DNA from: an uncultured Flavobacteriales bacterium
GTDB lineage: Bacteria; Bacteroidota; Bacteroidia; Flavobacteriales; Crocinitomicaceae
Direction: 5' to 3'
DNA length: 40,056 bases
Assembly: GCA_946479985.1 (NCBI GenBank)
Contig: CAMLIF010000023.1
Location: 1 to 40,056 of the forward strand
Part shown: piece by piece, positions 19,594 through 27,594 of the stretch
How the letters are laid out: each line of letters starts with the position of its first letter
How positions within the stretch are numbered: the stretch's first letter is position 1
Position numbers and translations under genes: made by a program
Notes under the pieces: model-generated
What the model saw: only the letters and a program-made list of their open reading frames with translations
Told to the model about the DNA's origin: nothing
The model's database searches: none

Positions 19594-20171
19594 AGCTGCT
19601 TCAGGATTAAATCCAATTGCTTTTCCAAATCGGCATTCAGATCATTTTCCAGGCAATAAGTTGCCAACTCGCGATATTTGTCCTGATCTCCCTGACTTGC
19701 AATGCGTGATTCGACCTGTTCCCTTGTAATGTTATCTCTTTTCATAATTCGTTCGATGCGCAATTCAAGCGGAGCAGCCACAAGAATCGTAGCATCTAAC
19801 AACGCATAAGCACCTGTTTCAAAAAGCAATGCTGATTCGTAAAAAACAATTTCAGACGTTTGTTGGCTTACCCAAAAATTAAAGTCAGAATGAACCTGGG
19901 GGTGAACAACCTTGTTCACCTGGATTCGCTTTTTATCATCGTTAAAGATGAGATTTGCCAAAAAGGCCCTGTCAAGTTCATTTTCACGATATACTTCCGA
20001 ACCAAAAAGCGCAATCAATTCCTGACGAATAATCGGGTTTTCGTTCATTAATCTTCTGGCAGCAAGATCGGAGTAATAAACAGGATAGCCACGTTTCTCG
20101 ATCAGTTTGCAGACGTAGGTTTTACCGGAACCTATTCCGCCCGAAACACCTATTTTCTTTGGATGAGACAT
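19590..20171 (-). CDS. coaE: Dephospho-CoA kinase
   Basis: CoaE phosphorylates the 3'-OH of dephospho-CoA, the last step of CoA synthesis. The 193-residue length is typical. The P-loop GGIGSGKT is at residues 11-18, preceded by KKIGVS. The lid and base-contact segments include YYSDLAARRLM and the C-terminal MKRDNITREQVESRIASQ. The gene lies 35 bases downstream of the SiaC-like gene, but a terminator-like hairpin sits between them, so co-transcription would require read-through. Confidence 0.94.
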   Translation of the reverse strand: MSHPKKIGVSGGIGSGKTYVCKLIEKRGYPVYYSDLAARRLMNENPIIRQELIALFGSEVYRENELDRAFLANLIFNDDKKRIQVNKVVHPQVHSDFNFWVSQQTSEIVFYESALLFETGAYALLDATILVAAPLELRIERIMKRDNITREQVESRIASQGDQDKYRELATYCLENDLNADLEKQLDLILKQL

Positions 20172-20174
20172 AAC

Positions 20175-20201
20175 AAAAAACCCTGACGTTTCTGCCAGGG
20201 T
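20175..20201 (-). terminator. Terminator or attenuator between siaC-like gene and coaE
   Basis: On the minus strand ACCCTG pairs with CAGGGT (20201-20196 with 20185-20180). Additional inner pairs follow after one mismatch, and then a run of six T. It lies in the 35-base gap ahead of coaE, so it ends the siaBC transcript or limits read-through into coaE. Confidence 0.7.
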
Positions 20202-20206
20202 CTGTT

Positions 20207-20590
20207 TTAAATTTCTTCTACTTCAATTATGTTGAACGGCAGACCGATTATTGCCTGATAATCCTGCCCGGCTTCTTCCATATCTTCATCGTCCTCTTCG
20301 AAGAACCAGTTAACGGTAACGGCTGTTTTAGATCCGGAAATAGATTCCAGTTTCTTGAATAAGTCCAGGATACACTTTGAAGAGGATGTATTGAAATATT
20401 CCAATTTCACATCAACAGCAGTTTCAGCTTGTGGTTGTTTTCCGTATGCATCAATCCATTCGTTCAAAGGTTTGTAGAACTCAACTGAATTTTCGGGAAT
20501 AGAACGACCTTTCAATTCCAATTTTCCTGCAGCAGCATCGAAATGAATCGATGGGGTTTTAGCTGAACCTTCTAAATGTAAATTTTCCAT
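20207..20590 (-). CDS. SiaC-family regulatory phosphoprotein (DUF1987)
   Basis: This is a 127-residue cytoplasmic protein of the SiaC/DUF1987 family, related in logic to anti-anti-sigma factors. The motif FNTSSSKCILDLF contains Thr68, which coincides in number with the Thr phosphorylated by SiaB in Pseudomonas aeruginosa SiaC. The C-terminal NWFFEEDDEDMEEAGQDY is the usual acidic signature. In Pseudomonas, unphosphorylated SiaC stimulates the diguanylate cyclase SiaD. No such cyclase is present in this window, so the target here is unknown. The gene follows the SiaB-like kinase by five bases. Confidence 0.85.
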   Translation of the reverse strand: MENLHLEGSAKTPSIHFDAAAGKLELKGRSIPENSVEFYKPLNEWIDAYGKQPQAETAVDVKLEYFNTSSSKCILDLFKKLESISGSKTAVTVNWFFEEDDEDMEEAGQDYQAIIGLPFNIIEVEEI

Positions 20591-20595
20591 GTGCT

Positions 20596-21153
20596 TTAAT
20601 CAATTTTTATCGTCAGACAGAAGAACTTGTTATGTTCATTTATCGGCAAAAATAAATATTCTAATTTATTTCCCGATTTTCTTGCAATATCAATCATTCC
20701 TAAACCGGCAGTTCCTTTTTCAGACATTAATCCGTTACTAAGAACGTCCTGATAGTATTTTTTCAACTCATCTTTATCCATCCCATTGATCAGAACCAAT
20801 TTAGACTCCAAATCATTGGCACTTTCAATATCAACGTAGTTACCTGTTTGTATGACAAAGTTATCATCTTTCTTGGAAATCATGAACAGGGCAGATTTTG
20901 CTTCTATCTGTTCGATGTTTCTCTGAGAATCATCGCCTGAATCGATGTGATGATATAAGTTTTGAAGACATTCCACGAGGACATTGAAAACCTTCTTTTT
21001 AGTTTTCGGTGATTCTTCCATGTAATCCATTTTGGATTCCATAATTGAAAGCACAGAAGTAAGTAATTCAGAAGTAACTACACCTTTAAAAGAGAGTAAA
21101 ATATTCTCTCGCTCCATAGTTTGGTATAGTTCAAAAATGTCGTTTTTTATCAT
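20596..21153 (-). CDS. SiaB-family protein kinase
   Basis: This is a small GHKL-type kinase of 185 residues. It has an N-box-like segment NVLVECLQNLYHH and a G-box-like KGTAGLGMIDIARKSG. These are the hallmarks of SiaB/DUF6272 proteins that phosphorylate SiaC. I start at ATG 21153 (MIKNDIFELYQTM). The upstream extension to 21195 runs through the -7 box TATATTTG at 21174-21181 and is therefore untranslated. Together with the following gene it forms a kinase-substrate pair. The matching SpoIIE-type phosphatase (SiaA) is not in the window. Confidence 0.83.
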   Translation of the reverse strand: MIKNDIFELYQTMERENILLSFKGVVTSELLTSVLSIMESKMDYMEESPKTKKKVFNVLVECLQNLYHHIDSGDDSQRNIEQIEAKSALFMISKKDDNFVIQTGNYVDIESANDLESKLVLINGMDKDELKKYYQDVLSNGLMSEKGTAGLGMIDIARKSGNKLEYLFLPINEHNKFFCLTIKID

Positions 21154-21173
21154 TCGATTAGCGGAATGTGTAG

Positions 21174-21181
21174 CAAATATA
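21174..21181 (-). promoter_or_regulatory. -7 box of the siaBC-like operon
   Basis: The minus strand reads TATATTTG, an exact TAnnTTTG, about 20 bases before the ATG at 21153. No -33 TTTG is seen at the canonical 19-base spacing. Confidence 0.5.
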
Positions 21182-21351
21182 ATAATCCAAATCAACTAGT
21201 TACGTGAATGAAAGAAAAAAATGAGCAGTTGGTAGGAAATTGAATGGAATTGCCAGCTTTCACTGATTTGTTACCTGATTTTATAACGTAGACTGCAGAA
21301 ATATTACGGATAGAATGCCCGGGAAATACTTCCCGATTGCATTTGTATTCT

Positions 21352-21359
21352 TATATTTG
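21352..21359 (+). promoter_or_regulatory. -7 box of the methyltransferase gene
   Basis: TATATTTG is an exact TAnnTTTG and ends only five bases before the ATG at 21365, predicting a near-leaderless transcript. The 210 bases between this gene and the divergent siaB-like gene hold only these two promoter boxes that I can identify. Confidence 0.5.
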
Positions 21360-21364
21360 CAACA

Positions 21365-22111
21365 ATGATGCAATTAAACGGAAAGAAAGAGTGGTTTGCA
21401 ACCTGGTTCAATTCGCGCTATTATCATATTCTCTATAAAAGCAGAGATGATATGGAAGCCCGAAAGTTCATTGAATCATTATGCAGCCGGATGAAAATTC
21501 CAGCTGACAGCAAATTGCTTGACTTAGCTTGTGGTGCCGGAAGACATTCGCGCGTTTTACACGATCTGGGTTATAACGTAAGCGGTTGTGACCTTTCCGA
21601 AAACAGTATCAAAGAAGCACAGGAAAATTCGCCGAAAGACATGAACTTTTTTGTTCACGATATGCGGAATGCACTTCCCGGAAAATACGACGTTATCTTT
21701 AATCTGTTTACCAGTTTCGGCTATTTTGAAGATGTTTGCGAAAATCTGAAAGTACTTAAAAGTGCGCACAATGCTTTGAATTCGGAAGGACGATTGGTTA
21801 TTGACTTCATGAATTCGACCAAGATTGTTCGTGACATGAAACCACTCTACGAATTGGAGATAGAAGGAATTCAGTTTCATATCAAAAAGGAAGTCGTAGA
21901 CGGAAAAATTGTGAAATCGATTTCGTTTGAAGACGAGGGGAAATCGCATTTCTACGAGGAAAAAGTACAGGCACTAACTTATAATGATTTCAGCACTCTG
22001 ATAGATGAAGCAGGCTTTGATCTCACCACCTGTTTCGGATCGTATTCGTTAGAACCCTTCGACGAAAGCAGCTCTGATCGCCTTATTCTTATTTGTACCA
22101 AACGACCATGA
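21365..22111 (+). CDS. Class I SAM-dependent methyltransferase
   Basis: The 248-residue protein has the Rossmann SAM-binding motif I LLDLACGAGRHSRVL, motif II VSGCDLSENSI and an acidic motif III region (DVIFNLFTSFGYFED). The N-terminal EWFATWFNSRYYHILYKSRD resembles a family of Bacteroidota methyltransferases of unknown substrate. Two adjacent ATG codons (21365 and 21368) are possible starts. Its stop overlaps the ATG of the ZIP transporter gene (ATGA), so the two are translationally coupled. The substrate cannot be predicted. Confidence 0.85.
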   Translation: MMQLNGKKEWFATWFNSRYYHILYKSRDDMEARKFIESLCSRMKIPADSKLLDLACGAGRHSRVLHDLGYNVSGCDLSENSIKEAQENSPKDMNFFVHDMRNALPGKYDVIFNLFTSFGYFEDVCENLKVLKSAHNALNSEGRLVIDFMNSTKIVRDMKPLYELEIEGIQFHIKKEVVDGKIVKSISFEDEGKSHFYEEKVQALTYNDFSTLIDEAGFDLTTCFGSYSLEPFDESSSDRLILICTKRP

Positions 22112-22842
22112 TGATTTTTGTGAACGCCTTGTTTTTATTACTCGCGGTAGTTTGCGGCGGTTTATTGGTTCAGGTTCTGGAGAAGCGGAATCAGAAGAAG
22201 ATCATTAAACTTTCGCTTGCTTTCAGTGGTGGATTCTTACTGGCTATAGCTTTCACCCATTTCTTACCCGAACTATACAGGGAAAACGAATTACAAACCG
22301 GAATCTGGATTTTGGTTGGTTTCCTTGTTCAATTGTTCCTGGAATATTTTTCGGGAGGTATTGAGCACGGTCATATTCATGTTCAGGAAAACAAGCAAAT
22401 TCCATACATGATGCTTTTATCATTAAGCATACACTCATTTATTGAAGGGATTCCGTTAGCGGGAGTTGAAAATTCGGGACATCATCACGATCACATTATC
22501 GGTGATCATCATCAATCCTTATTAATCGGAATTATTCTGCACCAGCTTCCCGTAGCAATTGCGTTAATGACTCTCCTGCGAAAATCAAAAATAGCTCTGG
22601 GGAAATCGTGGCTTTTATTGATGGTTTTCGGAATTATGACGCCACTTGGAATGTTCTCAGGATTATTCATTGATCAGGCTGAATCAAGTGAATACATGGA
22701 TATTCTGCTTTCTATTGTTGTCGGAATGTTCCTGCATATTTCAACAACAATCATCTTCGAAACGAATGAAAATCACCGGTTCAATTTATCGAAACTAGTT
22801 GCTATTTTATTGGGAGTTGGGTTGAGTTTTGGGTTGATGTGA
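22108..22842 (+). CDS. ZIP-family divalent metal transporter
   Basis: This is an inner-membrane ZIP transporter, likely for zinc or another divalent cation. About eight hydrophobic segments are visible in 244 residues. The metal-binding motifs are HSFIEGIPLAG and LHQLPVAIALMTL, the counterparts of the HN..EG and HELP sites of ZIP helices IV and V. A His-rich loop (GHHHDHIIGDHHQS) lies between them. The start is ATG 22108 within the methyltransferase stop. The in-frame TTG at 22093 is less likely. I see no Zur-like site. The 93-base gap to the convergent hemH has no clear terminator. Confidence 0.88.
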   Translation: MMIFVNALFLLLAVVCGGLLVQVLEKRNQKKIIKLSLAFSGGFLLAIAFTHFLPELYRENELQTGIWILVGFLVQLFLEYFSGGIEHGHIHVQENKQIPYMMLLSLSIHSFIEGIPLAGVENSGHHHDHIIGDHHQSLLIGIILHQLPVAIALMTLLRKSKIALGKSWLLLMVFGIMTPLGMFSGLFIDQAESSEYMDILLSIVVGMFLHISTTIIFETNENHRFNLSKLVAILLGVGLSFGLM

Positions 22843-22935
22843 CATTCGACTCCGCTACGCTTATGCTGAAGCTTTAGCGCAAGAATTCAGTCACCCAACC
22901 AATTCGTGTTTCTTTTTACAGACTCCGCGGAAAAA

Positions 22936-23961
22936 TCAAAGTCTCGTTCTGATCAAATCTTCTACGCAATCAATGAATCGCGGGTGATCGTTTGAACTTG
23001 GTACCAACTGTACTTTTTCTCCGCCATTGGCTTCAAAGATCTCCTGGTACTCATCACCAATTTCAATAAGCGTTTCCAGGCAATCTGCAACGAAAGCCGG
23101 TGAAAAGGCCAAAACTCTCTTGTGTCCAGCTTTTCCCCATTCTGCTATTACTTTATCAGAAAAAGGTTCAAGCCATTTTTCGTTTAAGCGCGATTGAAAA
23201 CTCACCGTGTATTTTTCTTTCGGAATTCCCAGTTTAGCAGCAATCAAACGTGTAGTTTCATAGCTTACTGCTTTGTAACAGAATTTGTTTGTATCGTCCA
23301 AGCCATCTTCACAATGGTGATCGGCACATAAACCTTCGTCGTAAACTTTATCAACTTGTCGTTCCGGCAAGCCGTGATATGAGAACATCACTTTATCGTA
23401 AGAATCCAGGTCAAATTCCTTCGCACGTTCAACAATCGAATCAATATAACCATCGTGATCATAAAACTGAGAAACCAGTTTCACTTCCGGAATTACCCAC
23501 CATTTTTTGATGATATCCATTGCTTTATCAATTGCAGAGCCTGTTGAAGCACTCGCATATTGAGGAAACAAGGGAAGAATAATTATTTGGTCATAATTCG
23601 CTTTACGCATTCTCTCTAACACAGAATCCATCGATGGATTTTGATAACGCATAGCCATTTCAACGGTGACATTGTCGGAATTAAATCGTTCCTGAACCAA
23701 CCGTTTTACCGATTCGGTATGCGTTAATAATGGCGATTTACCATTCCCCAAATCCCACAGTTCTTTGTATATTTTTGCAGATTTCGGAGTTCTGAACGGA
23801 ACAATAATTCCGCGCACCAATAATAACCGCGAGAAGAAAGGGATATCAATTACGCGTCGATCCATCAGGAATTCCTTTAGATATTTGCGCACATCACTTA
23901 CGTTCGGACTATCCGGCGTACCAAGTTGGATGAGTAAAACTCCTGTTTTCTTTGCAGTCAT
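22936..23961 (-). CDS. hemH: Ferrochelatase
   Basis: HemH inserts Fe2+ into protoporphyrin IX. The 341-residue length is typical. The catalytic His196 lies in SYHGLPERQ and the Glu296 acid in PAFVADCLETL. The segment GLCADHHCEDGLDD and NKFCYKA is longer and richer in Cys than the E. coli equivalent, with C212, C217, C228 and C294. Some bacterial ferrochelatases bind a [2Fe-2S] cluster, but I cannot tell whether these residues do. The gene lies downstream of the lpdA terminator, and its own promoter was not identified. Confidence 0.93.
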   Translation of the reverse strand: MTAKKTGVLLIQLGTPDSPNVSDVRKYLKEFLMDRRVIDIPFFSRLLLVRGIIVPFRTPKSAKIYKELWDLGNGKSPLLTHTESVKRLVQERFNSDNVTVEMAMRYQNPSMDSVLERMRKANYDQIIILPLFPQYASASTGSAIDKAMDIIKKWWVIPEVKLVSQFYDHDGYIDSIVERAKEFDLDSYDKVMFSYHGLPERQVDKVYDEGLCADHHCEDGLDDTNKFCYKAVSYETTRLIAAKLGIPKEKYTVSFQSRLNEKWLEPFSDKVIAEWGKAGHKRVLAFSPAFVADCLETLIEIGDEYQEIFEANGGEKVQLVPSSNDHPRFIDCVEDLIRTRL

Positions 23962-24003
23962 TAGATTGTATTTCTTTGAAAATCCTTCAGAATCGGAAAG
24001 ACG

Positions 24004-24038
24004 AAAAAAAAGGCTTCAACAATATGCGGAGAAGCCTT
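24004..24038 (-). terminator. Terminator of lpdA
   Basis: On the minus strand AAGGCTTC (24038-24031) pairs with GAAGCCTT (24017-24010). The 13-base loop and a run of eight T make a typical rho-independent terminator just after the lpdA stop. Confidence 0.85.
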
Positions 24039-24048
24039 CTATATAAAA

Positions 24049-25452
24049 TTAGATATGCAATGCTCTATTGTCAGTAGCAGCTAATGCCGCTTCCTTAATG
24101 GCTTCCGAGAATGTTGGGTGACCATGGCATATTCTGGAAATATCTTCAGCCGAAGCACGGTATTCCATTGCAGTTACAGCTTCCATGATCATATCGGCAG
24201 CACGTGCAGCGATCATGTGAACTCCAAGAACCTCATCCGTTTTAGCATCAGCAAGAATCTTAACAAAACCGGCCAAATCCATAGAAGCTCTTGCTCTACC
24301 CAAAGCTTTCATTGGAAAAGAACCTGATTTGTATTCTACTCCAGCAGCTTTCAATTCTTCTTCTGTTTTTCCAACCGAAGCAATTTCCGGCCATGTGTAT
24401 ACTACTCCGGGAATCAGGTTATAATTGATATGCGGTTTTTGTCCTGCCAATTGTTCTGCAACAGCTACACCTTCTTCTTCCGCTTTATGCGCCAGCATTG
24501 CTCCACGAACAACATCACCGATTGCGTAAATATTCGAAACAGATGTTTGCAAATGATCGTTTACATCAATTTGTCCGCGATTATTAGCAGTTAAACCTGC
24601 TTTTTCCAATGCCAAACCTTCTGTATACGCTTTACGACCAACTGCAACCAAACAGTAATCGGCTTCCAGGATAACTTCTTCGTTCTTTTTGTTCAAAGCT
24701 GTCAATTTCACAGATTTTCCTGTGTTTTCTACTTTTTGAACTTTATGTTCCAAATGGAATTTGAAACCTTCTTTCTTTAAGATTTTCGTTAATTCTTTCC
24801 CTAATGACAAATCCATTGTAGGAAGAATATTCGGAGCAAATTCAACAACTTCAACCTCAGAACCTAAACGGGCATATACTGATCCTAGTTCAAGACCAAT
24901 AACTCCACCGCCGATAACAATCATTTTCTTTGGAATTTCTTTTAGTTTCAAAGCTTCGGTAGAAGTTATGATTCTTTTCTTATCAGGTTCCATTCCCGGG
25001 AAGAAATTAGGTTTAGAACCTGTTGCGATAATGGTGTTTTTCGCAGAAATGTTTGTAGAATTTCCGTCACCGTCTTTAATAGCAATGGTATTTTTATCTA
25101 CAAATGAGCCAACGCCCTGGTAAACAGTAACCTTGTTTTTGTCCATCAAAAACTTAATTCCGTTACAAGTTTGTGTGATTACATCTTCTTTACGGGCAAT
25201 CATTTGAGCCAAATCAGCTTCAACTTTACCCGTTTTAATTCCGTGAGCCTCGAAGTTGTGCTTCGCATTGAAAAAGTGCTCAGAAGAATCTAACAATGCT
25301 TTTGAAGGAATACATCCAACATTTAAACATGTTCCTCCGAGAGTCGGGTATTTTTCAATAAGTGCAGTTTTCAAACCTAACTGTGCACAGCGAATAGCAG
25401 CAACATACCCACCCGGGCCAGAACCAATAATCGCAACGTCGAACGTACTCAT
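24049..25452 (-). CDS. lpdA: Dihydrolipoyl dehydrogenase (E3)
   Basis: E3 reoxidises the lipoyl groups of 2-oxoacid dehydrogenase complexes with NAD+. The 467-residue protein has the FAD-binding GSGPGGYVAAI, the redox-active disulfide C42/C47 in GGTCLNVGCIPSKALL, the NAD-binding GGGVIGLELGSV and the catalytic HGHPTFSEAIKEA near the C-terminus. A plausible promoter lies at 25476-25504. lipA, which makes the lipoyl cofactor, is about 3 kb away in this window, but the two are in separate transcription units. Confidence 0.95.
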   Translation of the reverse strand: MSTFDVAIIGSGPGGYVAAIRCAQLGLKTALIEKYPTLGGTCLNVGCIPSKALLDSSEHFFNAKHNFEAHGIKTGKVEADLAQMIARKEDVITQTCNGIKFLMDKNKVTVYQGVGSFVDKNTIAIKDGDGNSTNISAKNTIIATGSKPNFFPGMEPDKKRIITSTEALKLKEIPKKMIVIGGGVIGLELGSVYARLGSEVEVVEFAPNILPTMDLSLGKELTKILKKEGFKFHLEHKVQKVENTGKSVKLTALNKKNEEVILEADYCLVAVGRKAYTEGLALEKAGLTANNRGQIDVNDHLQTSVSNIYAIGDVVRGAMLAHKAEEEGVAVAEQLAGQKPHINYNLIPGVVYTWPEIASVGKTEEELKAAGVEYKSGSFPMKALGRARASMDLAGFVKILADAKTDEVLGVHMIAARAADMIMEAVTAMEYRASAEDISRICHGHPTFSEAIKEAALAATDNRALHI

Positions 25453-25475
25453 AATTTGTTTTTCAGAATTCGGGC

Positions 25476-25504
25476 TAAAGGTAGCTATTAATTGAAAAAC
25501 GCAA
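25476..25504 (-). promoter_or_regulatory. Putative lpdA promoter
   Basis: On the minus strand TTG (25504-25502), an 18-base spacer and TACCTTTA (25483-25476) approximate the Bacteroidota consensus, with the last base of the -7 box off. The predicted start is near 25470, giving a leader of under 20 bases. Confidence 0.4.
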
Positions 25505-25573
25505 GGGGATTAAACGCAATAAAAACAGATTAAAATTGCATTTCTACGTGTGCTTAATACAGTCCGATAATTT

Positions 25574-25727
25574 TCCCACAGACGGGCGCAGAAGAGCGCT
25601 AAAGTTTGATCCAAATTTGTTTTATTGACCGCTGAGGAATATTGAAATCTGTCAAGACAGATTTATCTCTTGTGCGTTCGCATAATCCTATTAATTCCTC
25701 CGTGCCCGTCGGCGCTCGTCTGTGGGA
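25574..25727. repeat. 154-bp element with terminal inverted repeats
   Basis: TCCCACAGACGGGCGC (25574-25589) and its mirror GCGCTCGTCTGTGGGA (25712-25727) match at 15 of 16 positions. They are extended outward by T-rich and A-rich ends. Inside lies a second dyad, AAATCTGTC (25645-25653) facing GACAGATTT (25656-25664). The element fills the gap between the VWA gene stop and the lpdA promoter. It may be a MITE-like repeat, a terminator-containing structured RNA, or both. I see no clear target-site duplication. Confidence 0.5.
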
Positions 25728-25734
25728 TAAAACA

Positions 25735-27519
25735 CTAGTACTTCTGGATCGTAGATTCCACGACGGCTTTTTTGAAATGGCAGCGCACGCGGTAATTCCC
25801 AACAGGGAAAGCAGACATATCGAAGCGGTGTTCTTCTGAATTTACGTCAGCCACGTACATTACTAGTTTGCCGTTAAAATCAAATACTTCAATTTCTGTC
25901 ATAACGGTATTTGCCTTTAACTGAATATTTCCGGCTGTAGGATTCGGGAAAACAACCAGTTCGGTTATACGTTCATTATAATGATTTAAAAATTGAACCG
26001 TATCAATTTCACGCAGTGGTTTATTCAATGTCAAATCTTCAATAGATACGAATTGAGTAAACGGCAGTAAAGTACTTGCTATTATGGAATCAGAAGGGTT
26101 ATTCGTGATCGAATCCATCAACTGATCAACCAGATCTTCACGATTTGTAGCGATAAAATCTTCATCTGTTCCGTCAACAACCGGTTTCGGATCGCAATCT
26201 ACTTTTTCAGAATACCTGATGATTGTTCGTTCCAGAACATCCTTGAATAATTCTACTTCATAATTATCAGTAAACGGGATTGTGTGTTTTCCTCCAACAC
26301 CGCTGTCATCTGTTAAGAAGATCAAAGTTCCGTTGGTACTCATTGCTCCTGTGCGCATCAAATATTCCAATGAGCGATCGGTTGGATATCCGGAATTACT
26401 TGTTAAACAAGGAATAATACGGATTCCTTTTGCGGCGGCATCACGATAGGCCTGCTCCATTCTTTTGGCAGTTGCACTATTTGCTTCAGGTGGTTCATCG
26501 AGTAAAATCACCAATAATTTGGAACGCGAATTTGGTCGCCATGCCAAAGAATTAATTGCCGCATCCAATGCTTTGTCTACCACTTCTTCTCCTCCTCCGG
26601 TTGCTCCTTTCGACTTAATGAAATCAATGGTTTTCGTAACATCTGCCGACAATTCGCTCTGAACAGTCACATAATCATTTCCGCTTCCTTCGCACTGATA
26701 AAAAACGGAACCAAGCTGTAAATCGTCATTCGGAAAGTTCCTTTTAACTGTCGATATAATTCCCATCAGATCTTCTTTCAGGAATTCAATCTCATCATCC
26801 ATAGAAGAAGTTGCATCAACTGCAAAAACTATATCTATCTCATCATTCGTGGTTACTTCTTCCTGAATTGCAACTGTGTTCATTCCCCTTTCAAAAGGAA
26901 CAGCGTTTTCAATAGTTTCGACCAGTTTATTGTTAGCATAACAAGCTATGTGAAGGTTTCCGGTTATAGTTTCTGTCAACCACAATTGAGCCAATCCTCT
27001 ATTGTCTGTTACAGCTTCCCAAAGAACTGTTTTTCCGTTCATTAATTTCACCGTCAAATTCGGAAGCGGGCATTTTTCGGCGTTTGTTGCCAAAACAGAA
27101 AAGCGCGATTTCAACTCAAAATTCCAGATCTTTTTATTGACTGCCAATTGATTTGAATCTACATCTTTCCACAATTCCCATTTACTGAGATCGTTTAATT
27201 CGGAAGCGGTCAGGATTCCTTTATAATTGACCTGATTTACTTTACCTCCTTTGGTAATTTGATCACTTCCGAAAGCGTCTGCTTCCATTACCATTTCATA
27301 AGGAATCATGCGTTTGGTTGGGATATGTTCTTCAATATAGATCCCGTCTGCGGGACCAAAATATCCGTAATTCGGGTTTACAGGACTGGATCCACTCCCG
27401 GAACCAGCGCCAGAATTACCCCCGCTTCCATAGGCAGAACAACTTGTTTTCCGGGTAGAATCGCAGGAATTAAAAACGAAAAATGATAGAATAAAGGCGA
27501 AGTAGTAAGTGTATTTCAT
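25735..27519 (-). CDS. VWA-domain lipoprotein with T9SS sorting domain
   Basis: From ATG 27519 the signal MKYTYYFAFILSFFVFNSC gives a lipobox-like Cys at 19. A second ATG at 27534 would add five residues. A Gly/Ser-rich spacer follows, then a region with a carboxypeptidase-like fold feel (PNLTVKLMNGKTVLWEAVTDNRGLAQ, two adjacent parts). The von Willebrand A domain starts at IVFAVDATSSMDDEI (MIDAS Asp at about 235, in DxTxS form). The last 75 residues begin VFPNPTAGNIQL and read as a type A T9SS C-terminal domain, ending YRVRCHFKKAVVESTIQKY. It is probably an exported surface protein. Combining a lipobox with a T9SS signal is unusual. Confidence 0.8.
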   Translation of the reverse strand: MKYTYYFAFILSFFVFNSCDSTRKTSCSAYGSGGNSGAGSGSGSSPVNPNYGYFGPADGIYIEEHIPTKRMIPYEMVMEADAFGSDQITKGGKVNQVNYKGILTASELNDLSKWELWKDVDSNQLAVNKKIWNFELKSRFSVLATNAEKCPLPNLTVKLMNGKTVLWEAVTDNRGLAQLWLTETITGNLHIACYANNKLVETIENAVPFERGMNTVAIQEEVTTNDEIDIVFAVDATSSMDDEIEFLKEDLMGIISTVKRNFPNDDLQLGSVFYQCEGSGNDYVTVQSELSADVTKTIDFIKSKGATGGGEEVVDKALDAAINSLAWRPNSRSKLLVILLDEPPEANSATAKRMEQAYRDAAAKGIRIIPCLTSNSGYPTDRSLEYLMRTGAMSTNGTLIFLTDDSGVGGKHTIPFTDNYEVELFKDVLERTIIRYSEKVDCDPKPVVDGTDEDFIATNREDLVDQLMDSITNNPSDSIIASTLLPFTQFVSIEDLTLNKPLREIDTVQFLNHYNERITELVVFPNPTAGNIQLKANTVMTEIEVFDFNGKLVMYVADVNSEEHRFDMSAFPVGNYRVRCHFKKAVVESTIQKY

Positions 27520-27575
27520 AAGGTATTGGTTCATCAGTAAGATTGACAGATAACGAATTCAGACCGAAAAGTTAC

Positions 27576-27594
27576 ATGTTTTCTTTGAAAACAT
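27576..27594 (-). terminator. Hairpin at the end of the small beta-barrel gene
   Basis: ATGTTTTC (27576-27583) faces GAAAACAT (27587-27594) across three bases, an 8-bp stem that overlaps the stop codon of the minus-strand gene. On the minus strand it is followed by a T-rich but interrupted tract, so it is a moderate terminator candidate. Confidence 0.45.

Noticed and set aside
14214..21264. Shared string TGCCAGCTTTCAC at 14213-14225 and 21251-21263
   Set aside because: Thirteen bases shared, one inside a terminator loop. There is no wider similarity and no repeat structure.
22843..22935. Terminator between the ZIP gene and hemH
   Set aside because: Some short dyads exist (AAGCTT region) but no stem with a T-run on either strand.
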